Below, piece by piece: positions 18,401 to 26,899 of a stretch of 64,000 bases of DNA; positions within the stretch are counted from its first letter, which is position 1, and every line of letters starts with the position of its first letter. Source of the stretch: Pseudomonas eucalypticola (GTDB lineage: Bacteria > Pseudomonadota > Gammaproteobacteria > Pseudomonadales > Pseudomonadaceae). The DNA is taken from assembly GCF_013374995.1 (NCBI RefSeq), contig NZ_CP056030.1:5302501-5366500 (forward strand), written 5' to 3'. The position numbers and the translations under genes were made by a program. The notes below the pieces were generated by a model. The model was given only the letters and a program-made list of their open reading frames with translations. It had not been told where the DNA came from and did no database searches.

Positions 18401-19558
18401 TTATTGGCGGCGGCCCAGCACGAAGATGGTCAACCGGTCCAGCCACCCGAACAGACGCTGCTGTACCCGGCCCCAGAGCGGCCGCCGCTGCCAGCGCGCG
18501 TTGTCGATTTCCAGGCTGGCGGCAAAATCACGCTGGAAGCTGCGCTCCACCGCCCGGGTCATGGACGGCTCCAGCACTTCGACGTTGGCCTCCAGGTTGA
18601 AGCGCAGGTTCCAGTGGTCGAAGTTGCATGAGCCGACGCTGACCCAATCGTCCACCAGCACCATTTTCAGGTGGGAGAAACATGGCTGGTACTCGAAGAT
18701 GGTCACGCCGGCCTTGAGCAAGCGCGGGTAGTAGTTGTGCCCGGCGTAGCGTACCGACGGGTGGTCGGTACGCGGGCCGGTCAGCAGCAGCCGCACGTCG
18801 ACCCCACGCTGGGCAGCACGCCGCAGTGACCGGCGGACTTTCCAGGTGGGCAGAAAGTACGGCGTGGCCAACCAGATGCGCTGCTGGCCGCTGTTGATGG
18901 CCCGTACCAGGGCTCGCAGAATGTCGCGGTGCTGGCGGGCATCGGCATACGCCACGCGGCCCAGGCCATTCCCCGTGGCCGGCACCTTCGGCAGGCGCGG
19001 CAAACCGAAGTGCATGGCGGGGCGCCATGCCGTGCGGCGCAGGTTGGCGCGCCATTGGCGGTCAAACAGCATCTGCCAGTCGGCCACCAGCGGACCTTCC
19101 ATTTGCACCATCACTTCATGCCATTCGCTGCTGTTCCGGTCGGGGTGCCAGAACTGGTCGGTAAGCCCGGTGCCGCCAACCGCCGCCCATTGCTGGTCGA
19201 CGATCAGGACTTTGCGATGGTCGCGGAACAGGTTGCGCAGGCCCCGGCGCAGGCTCATGGCGTTGTACCAGCGCAACAGCACCCCGGCGTCGACCAGGCG
19301 CTGGCGCAGTTCGGCACTTAATGCCAGGGAGCCGTAATGATCGAACAGGCAACGTACCATCACCCCGCGCTGCGCAGCCTCGACCAGTGCCTGGATGACC
19401 ACCTCGGCGCAGCGGCCGGATTCCACCAGGTAGAGTTCGAGGTCGATATGCTCCTGCGCGCCAGCGATGGCGGCGAGCATCCGCGGAAAGAACACCGGGC
19501 CGTCGACCAGCAACTCGAAGTGGTTGTCGGGCCGCCAGGGGAAGATCGGACCGGCCAC
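18401..19558 (-). CDS. clsB: Cardiolipin synthase, ClsB type
   Basis: 385-residue phospholipase D superfamily enzyme with two HKD motifs: HRKVLIVD near residue 114 followed by GGTGLTD, and HLKMVLVD near 297 followed by GSCNFD. The lack of N-terminal membrane helices and the length fit ClsB rather than ClsA. It would condense phosphatidylglycerol (with PG or another donor) to cardiolipin at the inner membrane. It is flanked by unlinked genes; later lipid genes (olsBA) lie 3 kb away. Confidence 0.85.
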   Translation of the reverse strand: MAGPIFPWRPDNHFELLVDGPVFFPRMLAAIAGAQEHIDLELYLVESGRCAEVVIQALVEAAQRGVMVRCLFDHYGSLALSAELRQRLVDAGVLLRWYNAMSLRRGLRNLFRDHRKVLIVDQQWAAVGGTGLTDQFWHPDRNSSEWHEVMVQMEGPLVADWQMLFDRQWRANLRRTAWRPAMHFGLPRLPKVPATGNGLGRVAYADARQHRDILRALVRAINSGQQRIWLATPYFLPTWKVRRSLRRAAQRGVDVRLLLTGPRTDHPSVRYAGHNYYPRLLKAGVTIFEYQPCFSHLKMVLVDDWVSVGSCNFDHWNLRFNLEANVEVLEPSMTRAVERSFQRDFAASLEIDNARWQRRPLWGRVQQRLFGWLDRLTIFVLGRRQ

Positions 19559-19703
19559 CTCAGTGCACCGGCCAGGCGGAAAGGTTTCGCGTAGAGCGCG
19601 CCATGAGGTTCATGAAAACTCCAGTTACATTCCCCCGCAACCTTAGCTGGGGAGTGGGCGGTGTGGCAACTGGAGCACCAGCCGATACCGGGGCCATTCC
19701 CCG

Positions 19704-20003
19704 TTACCGCACCAACCGGCACCCCTGCCGCGCGCCGGTCCATTGGGCCGTGGCGGCTTGGCCCAACCCCCGCGCCGAGACCAGGGCACGCACGGGGTCA
19801 TCTTCAAGCGCATTCAAGGGCAGGTACTGTTTGACGTAACCCTGGCAGTATGACGCCGTCAGGCCCATCACGTAGCGGCACGAACAGTATTCCTTGGCGC
19901 TGTACGCGCTGAGGATGCCGGGAAACGCCGCGAGCGCGACACGCTCGTGCCACACCGCAAGGCCCAGGGCCAGGGCGATGACGACGGCCACGCCACGCTT
20001 CAT
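19704..20003 (-). CDS. Small Cys-containing exported protein
   Basis: 99-residue protein with an N-terminal hydrophobic signal or anchor (MKRGVAVVIALALGLAVW). The mature part has four Cys (CSC, one in SYCQGY and one near the C-terminus), suggesting disulfides in the periplasm. The ATG overlaps the stop of the upstream serine-hydrolase gene (ATGA), so the two are coupled. I do not recognise a defined family or activity. Confidence 0.7.
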   Translation of the reverse strand: MKRGVAVVIALALGLAVWHERVALAAFPGILSAYSAKEYCSCRYVMGLTASYCQGYVKQYLPLNALEDDPVRALVSARGLGQAATAQWTGARQGCRLVR

Positions 20004-21091
20004 GGTGCGGCCCCCGGGGCAAACGCCGCCAAGGCGCGCTTGAGCAGTTCGTTGTGCTGGTAGCTGGCGTCGCGGTCGTCACCGTAGCGCACGATCACCA
20101 GTTTCTGCTCGGGCAGCACATACAGGGCCTGCCCCCAGCGCCCGAGGGCCGCGAAGGTCTGGGCCGGGGCATCAGGCCATGGCCGCGGGGCACCGCCCAC
20201 GGGTTGGTTGAGCCACCACTGGCCGCCACCGGTGGCTTCGCCAGGTGCGGCCACGGCGTGTTCGAAAGGCCGGCGGTTGAAGGCTACCCACGCAGCGGGC
20301 AGCAACTGGCGATCTCGCCAGCGACCGTCGCGCAGCATCAACAGGCCGACGCGCGCCAGATCGCGGGCGCGCAGGTAAGCGTAGGAAGAGGCCACGAACG
20401 TACCATGGGCGTCGGTCTCCCATACCGCCTGCTCAATGCCCAGGGGCTGAAACAGGGCGCGCCAGGGATAATCCGGGTAATCGCGGGCTCCGACTCTCTG
20501 CTCCAGCACCGCCGACAGCAGGTTGCTGTCGCCACTGGAGTAGCGAAACACCTGCCCGGGCGCCGCAAAGCTGTCCAGGCTGGCGGTAAAGGCGGCCATG
20601 TCGGTGCGCCCGCGGGTGTAGAGCATGGCGACCACGGAAGAATTGAGCGGTGCGTATTCGTAGTCCTCCTGCCAGGCCAGCCCGGAAGCCCACTGCAGCA
20701 GGTCCACCAGGCGGATATCGGGATGGCGGGCCAAGGGCGAGTAGTACTGAGCCGCCGAGTCTTCCAGGCGGAAACGGCCCTCGCCGAATGCCACACCCAG
20801 CACACACGCCATGAGGCTTTTGCTGACGGACCAGGTGGTGTGCAGCGAGTCGGCAGTGAAGGGCGCTGCGTAGTGTTCGTACACCAGGCGACCATCGCGG
20901 ATCACTACCAGGGCATCGGTGCGGATGCCTTGGCGCGTGTCATCGTTTCTCGGTGCAAAGGCGTAGTCGGTCAGGGCCTGAACCGCAGGGCCCGGTGGCT
21001 GCAAGTCTTCAAGCCATTGCCGGGCCGGCCAGTCCTCGGCCAGGGTGGTGGTGGTCCAGCAAAGCAACAGCACGAGGCAGCGTCTGATCAT
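20000..21091 (-). CDS. Exported serine hydrolase, beta-lactamase-like (class C fold)
   Basis: 363-residue protein with a cleavable signal peptide (MIRRCLVLLLCWTTTTLA) and a penicillin-binding/beta-lactamase-like domain. The catalytic SxxK is SVSKSLMACVLG near residue 92. The second motif lies in the FRYSSGDSN stretch near 180. The family includes esterases, D-aminopeptidases and uncharacterised hydrolases; the substrate cannot be assigned. It overlaps the small Cys-containing exported protein downstream by 4 bases, implying joint synthesis. Confidence 0.87.
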   Translation of the reverse strand: MIRRCLVLLLCWTTTTLAEDWPARQWLEDLQPPGPAVQALTDYAFAPRNDDTRQGIRTDALVVIRDGRLVYEHYAAPFTADSLHTTWSVSKSLMACVLGVAFGEGRFRLEDSAAQYYSPLARHPDIRLVDLLQWASGLAWQEDYEYAPLNSSVVAMLYTRGRTDMAAFTASLDSFAAPGQVFRYSSGDSNLLSAVLEQRVGARDYPDYPWRALFQPLGIEQAVWETDAHGTFVASSYAYLRARDLARVGLLMLRDGRWRDRQLLPAAWVAFNRRPFEHAVAAPGEATGGGQWWLNQPVGGAPRPWPDAPAQTFAALGRWGQALYVLPEQKLVIVRYGDDRDASYQHNELLKRALAAFAPGAAP

Positions 21092-21214
21092 GGCCGGGCC
21101 TTGGGGTGGACAGCCGTGAGGTTAATCAAACTTCATGACAGTTGATCGGCGCTGGCCGGGGTTTGCCAGTGGAACCGGGCGACGCTCGGGAAGCACTCAC
21201 CGCGCCGTGCGGCC

Positions 21215-22099
21215 TTACAACCCCAACGTCTCGATGGCTTTCTCCAAGCGTTTTTGCCGTGCCCCGCCAGCCAGGGTCAGCAGCCCCCGATCTCGCATCC
21301 ACACCTCGGCCAACTCGGCCGGGCTGCCGGCAAAGGCGTCATCGAGTTGCGGCGCCAGCGCCGCGAACTGCTCGAAGACTCCCGCGAGCAACACATGGCT
21401 GGTGGCTGCCACGGGGCTTTGGCGCGTGGCTTCGGCGCAGCTGCCCAATAGCCCTACCAAGCGCAACTGCAGGGCGCGCGGCCAGCCATGGTCCTGCCCG
21501 CAGCCATACAACCACCCCAGCATTGCGCTCAGCACGTACAGGTCTTCCAGGCTGCGGAAGGGTTTGACGTAAGCGTCCCAGCCATCTCCGGCCAGGCGCT
21601 CGCACAACGCGTTATCCAGATGCAGGCGGCTATGGCTGATTTCGGGCATGAACGGTAACGCCGGCAAGGCTTCCAGGCGTACCCCCGGCTCGCCCGGGTA
21701 AACCACCACCAGGCTCAACCGCGGCGCCTGCCCCTGGGGCTCGCTGCGCGCGGCCACCAGCAGCCAGTCGGCGGCGTCACCGGCGGTGACGAAGTCCTTG
21801 CGGCCATCGAGGCGCAACCCGGCCAGGCGGGTGTGCAGATCAGCCGGGCGCAGGCTGTGCTGTTCAGTGGCGCAGATGGCGCCGAGGCTGGCCGGTGCGC
21901 TGGGCCACAGCACACGCAAGGCGGCCTGGTAACCCACCAGGAACGCCAGGCCGGGGCTTGGCATTGCCTGGCCACCCAGCACCGCCAGGTGGAACGGCGA
22001 CACTGGGCCAAGGCGGTCCAGCAGCGCGGCGTAGGTATCAGTCAGGGTCGCCAGCGACGGCAACCGTTCACGGACGGCGAGCAACGTGAGCCAGGACAT
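21215..22099 (-). CDS. Acyl-CoA dehydrogenase-like protein, short
   Basis: 294-residue protein resembling the middle beta-domain and part of the C-terminal helical bundle of acyl-CoA dehydrogenases (LDGRKDFVTAGDAADWLLVAAR, then LSLVVVYPG, then LHLDNALCERL). It is about 90 residues shorter than normal family members and I see no clear catalytic Glu or substrate-recognition motif. It may be a non-catalytic or divergent paralogue. The start is the ATG with AAGGAG five bases upstream. Divergent from olsBA. Confidence 0.65.
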   Translation of the reverse strand: MSWLTLLAVRERLPSLATLTDTYAALLDRLGPVSPFHLAVLGGQAMPSPGLAFLVGYQAALRVLWPSAPASLGAICATEQHSLRPADLHTRLAGLRLDGRKDFVTAGDAADWLLVAARSEPQGQAPRLSLVVVYPGEPGVRLEALPALPFMPEISHSRLHLDNALCERLAGDGWDAYVKPFRSLEDLYVLSAMLGWLYGCGQDHGWPRALQLRLVGLLGSCAEATRQSPVAATSHVLLAGVFEQFAALAPQLDDAFAGSPAELAEVWMRDRGLLTLAGGARQKRLEKAIETLGL

Positions 22100-22230
22100 A
22101 AGTGCTCCTTGGGGGCTGTCATACAAGCATCACCAAAGCTTAACGGTGATGACACTGGGCCTACATAGGCTGAGATTGCCCAACAAAGTCGACCGGCCGC
22201 AACCCCTTGGCTGCCCTTTGGAGACCCGCA

Positions 22231-22986
22231 ATGACTCAGATCGCTCTATCTGGCGTTACACGCACCGAACGGCGCCTGCAAGCCGAACGCCTGACAGGCC
22301 CAGACGCCCTGCGCGAAGCCCAGAGCCTGCGCTTCCATGTCTTCAGTGGCGAGTTCAACGCCACGCTCAAAGGCGCCGAGCTGGGGTTGGACATGGACGA
22401 CTATGACGCCCACTGCCGCCACATCGGCGTGCGCGACCTGAGCACCGGAGCGCTGGTGGCCACTACCCGCCTGCTCGACCACAAGGCCGCCCATGGCCTG
22501 GGGCGTTTCTACAGCGAAGAGGAATTCAGCTTGCACGGCCTGGGCGGCCTGCAAGGTCCCATCCTGGAGATAGGCCGGACCTGCGTGGCACCCGATTACC
22601 GCAATGGCGGCACCATCGCCGTGCTCTGGGGCGAGCTGGCCGAAGTACTCAACGAAGGTGGCTACAGCTACCTGATGGGCTGCGCCAGCATCCCCATGCT
22701 GGACGGCGGCGTGCAGGCGCGGGCGATCATGCAGCGCCTGCGCGAACGCTACCTGTGCACTGAACACCTGCGGGCCGAGCCGAAAAAGCCGTTGCCGGAG
22801 CTGGACGTGCCGGCCAATGTGATCGCCGAGATGCCCCCGTTGCTCAAGGCCTACATGCGCCTGGGCGCCAAGGTGTGCGGTGAGCCTTGCTGGGATGAAG
22901 CTTTCCAGGTGGCCGACGTGTTCATTCTGCTCAAGCGCGAGAACCTGTGCCCGCGCTACGCCCGCCACTTCAAGGCGGCCGTGTGA
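22231..22986 (+). CDS. olsB: L-ornithine N-alpha-acyltransferase OlsB
   Basis: 251-residue GNAT-fold acyltransferase of the OlsB/PlsC-partner family. It transfers a 3-hydroxyacyl chain from ACP to ornithine, giving lyso-ornithine lipid. Family marks are [12 protein letters not shown], the central [17 protein letters not shown] and the LMGCASIP stretch. The start is the ATG after TTTGGAGACC. The stop overlaps the olsA ATG (TGATG), an operon that makes phosphorus-free membrane lipids. No phosphate box is obvious upstream, although this pathway is often phosphate-regulated. Confidence 0.93.
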   Translation: MTQIALSGVTRTERRLQAERLTGPDALREAQSLRFHVFSGEFNATLKGAELGLDMDDYDAHCRHIGVRDLSTGALVATTRLLDHKAAHGLGRFYSEEEFSLHGLGGLQGPILEIGRTCVAPDYRNGGTIAVLWGELAEVLNEGGYSYLMGCASIPMLDGGVQARAIMQRLRERYLCTEHLRAEPKKPLPELDVPANVIAEMPPLLKAYMRLGAKVCGEPCWDEAFQVADVFILLKRENLCPRYARHFKAAV

Positions 22987-23762
22987 TGGCGCGCGGGCGC
23001 GTCTACGCGCGCATCGCCCGGGTGCTGCTGGTGGTGGCTTTGGGCTTGAGCATGGCGGCGATCTTCACCTTGTACGAGCGCCTGCGCATTCGCCATTCGA
23101 TGGTCAGGCGCCAGCGCTGGTCGCGTTTTTTCATGCAACGCCTGAGCAATGCCCTGCCCTTTCGGGTCACGGTGCACGGCACCCTGCCTACCCAACCGAC
23201 GCTGTGGGTCAGCAACCATGTGTCCTGGACCGACATCGCCCTGCTGGGCCAATTGGCGCCGCTGTCGTTCCTGTCCAAGGCCGAAGTGCGCACCTGGCCC
23301 ATCGCCGGCTGGCTGGCGCTGAAGGCCGGCACCCTGTTCATCCGCCGCGGCTCGGGCGACAGCCAGTTGATTCGCCGGCAAATGACCCAGCACCTGCGCG
23401 GTAACAGCTCCCTGATGATCTTCCCCGAAGGCACCACCACGGATGGCCGTGGCCTGCGCACTTTCCACGGCCGCTTGCTGGCCAGTGCGGTGGAGACCGA
23501 AATACCCTTGCAGCCGGTAGCCATCCGTTACCTGCGTAACGGCGAGATCGATCCGCTGGCGCCGTTCATTGGCGAGGACGACCTGCTGTCGCACCTGATG
23601 CGGCTGTTCAGTCATGACGTGGGGGAAGTGGAAATTCACGTGCTCACGCCTATCCCGAGTGCCGGGATGGAGCGGGCAGCCTTGGCGTTCCAGGCGCAGG
23701 AAGCGGTGCGCAGGGCGTTGTTCGGGGTGGCGGAGTCGGTGCCTGAATCCGCGGCGGCCTGA
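22986..23762 (+). CDS. olsA: Lyso-ornithine lipid O-acyltransferase OlsA (PlsC family)
   Basis: 258-residue 1-acyl-glycerol-3-phosphate acyltransferase-family enzyme. An N-terminal membrane segment (about 8-28) precedes the catalytic NHxxxxD box (NHVSWTD), then the FIRRGSGD block and the FPEGTTTDG block. It completes ornithine lipid by O-acylation of the OlsB product; some OlsA proteins also acylate lysophosphatidic acid. Start and stop are fused with olsB (TGATG). Confidence 0.92.
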   Translation: MARGRVYARIARVLLVVALGLSMAAIFTLYERLRIRHSMVRRQRWSRFFMQRLSNALPFRVTVHGTLPTQPTLWVSNHVSWTDIALLGQLAPLSFLSKAEVRTWPIAGWLALKAGTLFIRRGSGDSQLIRRQMTQHLRGNSSLMIFPEGTTTDGRGLRTFHGRLLASAVETEIPLQPVAIRYLRNGEIDPLAPFIGEDDLLSHLMRLFSHDVGEVEIHVLTPIPSAGMERAALAFQAQEAVRRALFGVAESVPESAAA

Positions 23763-23795
23763 GGGTTGGGCCGTGTCGGGATCCAGCCAGCGCGA

Positions 23796-24362
23796 TTACT
23801 GCGCTGCGAACCCTTGAAGAATCGGATAGAAATCCCTGAAGTCCTGAGTCAGCGGCTCGTACAATTCCCGCACCTCCTCCATCGCCCCCAGTAAGCCTTC
23901 AGGCTTGGACAAACGCCGCGAAATCCCCAGCAGCACCTGCCCCACCACCTCGAACTCCCGGTACGAACCCAGCCAGTCATCGGCAATCATGTAGGGCGCC
24001 ATGCGTGCCAGGCGCCCGGGCAACTCGGGCTCGGCCGCCAGTACCCGGTACACGTCCTGGGTATAGCGCTTGAGCGGCACCGCGCAGTAATCCTTCCAGT
24101 GCAACGCCAGGCAGTGATCGAAAAACACGTCGACGATGATCCCGGCGTACCGCCGCCGCTGCACCGGAAACCGCGCCAGTGCGCCGAGCACGATAGGGTG
24201 GCTGTCGGTGAAGGCGTCGATGCGCCGGTGCAGCTGGATCGCCTGCACCAGCGTCGGCGAATAGCGCCCTTCCAGACTGCCCTTGACGAAATCGCCGTAC
24301 AGGCTGCCCAGCAGTTGTTCAGGTTCCTGGCCGCCCAGGTGCAGGTGCGCGAGATAGTTCAT
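23796..24362 (-). CDS. acpH: Acyl carrier protein phosphodiesterase
   Basis: 188-residue AcpH-family protein, which removes 4'-phosphopantetheine from holo-ACP. The HD-like residues are seen in MNYLAHLHLG, GSLYGDFVKG, LHRRIDAFTDSHP and DVFFDHCLALHW. The length is as expected. Convergent with olsA, linking it loosely to fatty-acyl metabolism; divergent from the arsR-xenB pair. Confidence 0.9.
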   Translation of the reverse strand: MNYLAHLHLGGQEPEQLLGSLYGDFVKGSLEGRYSPTLVQAIQLHRRIDAFTDSHPIVLGALARFPVQRRRYAGIIVDVFFDHCLALHWKDYCAVPLKRYTQDVYRVLAAEPELPGRLARMAPYMIADDWLGSYREFEVVGQVLLGISRRLSKPEGLLGAMEEVRELYEPLTQDFRDFYPILQGFAAQ

Positions 24363-24444
24363 GGGTTTGAGCGTACCACCTCCATGGCCCCATCGTTATA
24401 ACCCGATATAGCAGACGATCATTTACTTAGCACGCGATCATATT

Positions 24445-24492
24445 TGTATATCGCGATTTACAGATATATATTTCGGGCTATCGCGATATAGC
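24445..24492. promoter_or_regulatory. Two TATCGCGAT palindromes upstream of arsR-xenB
   Basis: TGTATATCGCGATTTACA (24445-24462) is a near-perfect 18-bp dyad. TATCGCGATA (24479-24488) is a perfect 10-bp dyad. Centres are about 30 bases apart, i.e. about three helical turns. They lie in a very AT-rich patch 26-73 bases before the ArsR start. They are plausible autoregulatory operators for the adjacent repressor. Confidence 0.55.
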
Positions 24493-24517
24493 GTTACACC
24501 TGACGAGCCCTGCTGCC

Positions 24518-24823
24518 ATGCCACTCGACCTTGACGAAATCATCAAAGCCCTGGCCCACCCGGTTCGACGAGACATCCTCGGCTGGCTGAAGAACCCCGA
24601 GGCGGAGTTTCCCGATCAGGTGCACCACAGCACGGAGCTGGGCGTGTGCGCCGGCCAGATCGACCAGCGTTGCGGCCTGTCGCAGTCCACGGTCTCGGCG
24701 CACCTGGCGACACTGCAACGCGCCGGCCTGGTCAGCAGCCGCAAGGTCGGCCAATGGCACTTTTTCCAACGCAACGAGGAAACCATCCAGGCCTTCCTCA
24801 AGCAGATGAGCCACGAGCTCTGA
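24518..24823 (+). CDS. ArsR-family transcriptional repressor
   Basis: 101-residue winged-helix regulator. The N-terminal helix IIKALAHPVRRDIL and the recognition helix CGLSQSTVSAHLATLQRAGLV are typical of ArsR-like proteins. Two Cys (VCAGQIDQRC, near 44 and 51) just before the recognition helix could sense electrophiles or oxidants rather than metal. It is followed 30 bases later by xenB and preceded by palindromes, so it probably represses its own operon until an electrophilic enone or nitro compound appears. That sensing role is inference. Confidence 0.85.
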   Translation: MPLDLDEIIKALAHPVRRDILGWLKNPEAEFPDQVHHSTELGVCAGQIDQRCGLSQSTVSAHLATLQRAGLVSSRKVGQWHFFQRNEETIQAFLKQMSHEL

Positions 24824-24853
24824 GCCCTTTTCAACCCAATGTGAGGCATGTCC

Positions 24854-25903
24854 ATGACCACTATTTTCGACCCGATCAAGCTGGGTGACCTCGAGCTGCC
24901 GAACCGCATCATCATGGCACCGCTGACCCGCTGCCGCGCCGACGAAGGCCGCGTGCCGAACGCGATGATGGCCGAATACTACGTTCAGCGCGCCACCGCC
25001 GGCCTGATCCTCACCGAGGCCACCTCGGTAACGCCCATGGGCGTGGGCTACCCGGACACCCCCGGCATCTGGTCCAACGACCAGGTGCGTGGCTGGACCA
25101 ACATCACCAAGGCTGTGCATGGCGCCGGTGGACGCATCTTCCTGCAACTGTGGCACGTGGGCCGTATTTCCCATGAAAGCTACCTCAACGGCGAAACACC
25201 GGTGGCCCCCAGCGCCGTCAAGCCGGCCGGCCATGTGAGCCTGGTGCGGCCGATCACCGAGTACCCCACCCCGCGTGCGCTGGAAACCGCGGAAATTGCC
25301 GATATCGTCGAGGCTTACCGCCAAGGCGCGGAAAACGCCAAGGCTGCGGGCTTCGATGGCGTGGAAGTGCATGGCGCCAACGGCTACCTGCTCGACCAGT
25401 TCCTGCAGAGCAGCACCAACCAGCGCACCGACCAATACGGCGGCTCACTGGAAAACCGGGCGCGCCTGCTCCTGGAAGTGACCGATGCCTGCATCGAGGT
25501 CTGGGGCGCAGGCCGGGTCGGCGTGCACCTGGCGCCGCGCGCCGACTCCCATGACATGGGCGACGCGAACCGCCTGGAAACCTTCAGCTACGTGGCCCGT
25601 GAATTGGGCAAGCGCGGCGTGGCATTCATCTGCGCCCGCGAGAAGGAAGCCGACGACAGCATCGGTGCTGCTTTGAAGGACGCCTTCGGTGGCCCTTACA
25701 TCGCCAACGAACGTTTCACCAAGGCCAGCGCCAATGCCGCCCTGGCAGCCGGTACCGCCGACGCCGTGGCTTTCGGCGTGCCGTTCATCGCCAACCCTGA
25801 CCTGGTCGCACGCCTGGCGGCGGATGCTCCGCTGAACGACGCACGGCCGGAACTGTTCTATGCCAAGGGTGCCGAGGGGTACCTGGACTACCCGACGCTC
25901 TGA
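24854..25903 (+). CDS. xenB: Old-yellow-enzyme family alkene/nitro reductase XenB
   Basis: 349-residue FMN-dependent OYE-class enzyme reducing activated alkenes, nitroesters and nitroaromatics with NAD(P)H. Marks are MAPLTRCRADE with the redox-tuning Cys, QLWHVGR, and the substrate-binding HGANGYL (His/Asn pair and Tyr) followed by DQFLQSSTNQRTDQYGG. The start is the second of two ATGs, where GTGAGG has proper spacing. In operon with the ArsR regulator. Confidence 0.93.
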   Translation: MTTIFDPIKLGDLELPNRIIMAPLTRCRADEGRVPNAMMAEYYVQRATAGLILTEATSVTPMGVGYPDTPGIWSNDQVRGWTNITKAVHGAGGRIFLQLWHVGRISHESYLNGETPVAPSAVKPAGHVSLVRPITEYPTPRALETAEIADIVEAYRQGAENAKAAGFDGVEVHGANGYLLDQFLQSSTNQRTDQYGGSLENRARLLLEVTDACIEVWGAGRVGVHLAPRADSHDMGDANRLETFSYVARELGKRGVAFICAREKEADDSIGAALKDAFGGPYIANERFTKASANAALAAGTADAVAFGVPFIANPDLVARLAADAPLNDARPELFYAKGAEGYLDYPTL

Positions 25904-25999
25904 CCCCCAGCAATGTAGCTCGGGCACGGCACCTCGCGCAGTCTCTGACTGAGCCCGCTGGAGCCATCCCGAGCTTCGCCCGGCCTCATACGCTGCGCG

Positions 26000-26842
26000 T
26001 CACTGCCGGGTATTGATCTGCTGCTGCAGGTTCTGGATCTGGCTCTGCAACGTGGTGATGTTGCGCGTGGTCTGGCCACGGAACGAGTCGAATTCGGCGG
26101 TGTTGGTGCCGGCGGCCGGGGCCGGGCGGTTTTCCACCTCGCTTTTGAGCACCACCAGGTCCTGCTCGACGCTATCGAGCCGGCCCGTCACGTTGCCTTG
26201 CTTCTTCAGCGCGGCCACGTCTGTGGTCAGCGCCTTGATCTGGGCGTCCAGCTTGCCGGCGTCAGCCTGGCCGCCCTTGAGGGTCGCCAGGTCGGCGCTC
26301 AGGCTCTTGAGTTGGGCCTGCACCTGGTCATTGGCGGCCTGCTGCGCGCTCGCCACGGCCAAGGCCTGGTCAATGCGCTTGCCCAGGTCGCCCTGCTGCC
26401 CGGCCACCCCCTGCTGCAAGCGGCCCTGATCCTGCAACTGGGCCTGCAACTGCTTGATCTGCAGCTTCAATTGTTCGCTGCCACTGGTGGCACTGGACTC
26501 GGTGGCCACCACCTTGCCGCTGATGTCGCGCAGGCGGCCGGCCGCCTCTTCACTGATGCGTGCGAAGCTTTCCTGGGTCGCCACCAGTTGTTGCTCCATC
26601 AACGATATCTGCTGGAAGCTCCACCAGCCAAGGCCCACCAGGGCGATACTCAGGGCACCGACCAGGGCCCACAGCGGGCCAGTGCTGGCGCCCTTGACCT
26701 TGACCACTGGCGTGGCGCGCGAATACACCGTGGTGCGCCCGCGCTCAGCATGGGGGGTGGAGGCAAAGTCGTCGTCATCGCCGTCCTTGGCGCTCAGGCG
26801 AGGGACATTGTCGAAATCATCGTCACGGGCGTCGTTACGCAT
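26000..26842 (-). CDS. Membrane-anchored coiled-coil protein
   Basis: 280-residue protein with a short acidic cytoplasmic head (RDDDFDNVP, DGDDDDF), one transmembrane helix (about residues 57-77, LWALVGALSIALVGLGWW), then about 190 residues of heptad-rich helix dominated by Gln, Leu and Lys. This suggests a bitopic protein with a long periplasmic coiled coil. The start at 26842 has GAAGG seven bases upstream. Similar proteins are annotated as hypothetical or ATPase-like in Pseudomonas; no ATPase motif is present. A possible envelope-spanning or division role is guesswork. Confidence 0.75.
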   Translation of the reverse strand: MRNDARDDDFDNVPRLSAKDGDDDDFASTPHAERGRTTVYSRATPVVKVKGASTGPLWALVGALSIALVGLGWWSFQQISLMEQQLVATQESFARISEEAAGRLRDISGKVVATESSATSGSEQLKLQIKQLQAQLQDQGRLQQGVAGQQGDLGKRIDQALAVASAQQAANDQVQAQLKSLSADLATLKGGQADAGKLDAQIKALTTDVAALKKQGNVTGRLDSVEQDLVVLKSEVENRPAPAAGTNTAEFDSFRGQTTRNITTLQSQIQNLQQQINTRQ

Positions 26843-26899
26843 GGGGAAACCTTCTGCAAACACACAGGAATGGCGTGAAATGGCTGCGAGTATACCGGG

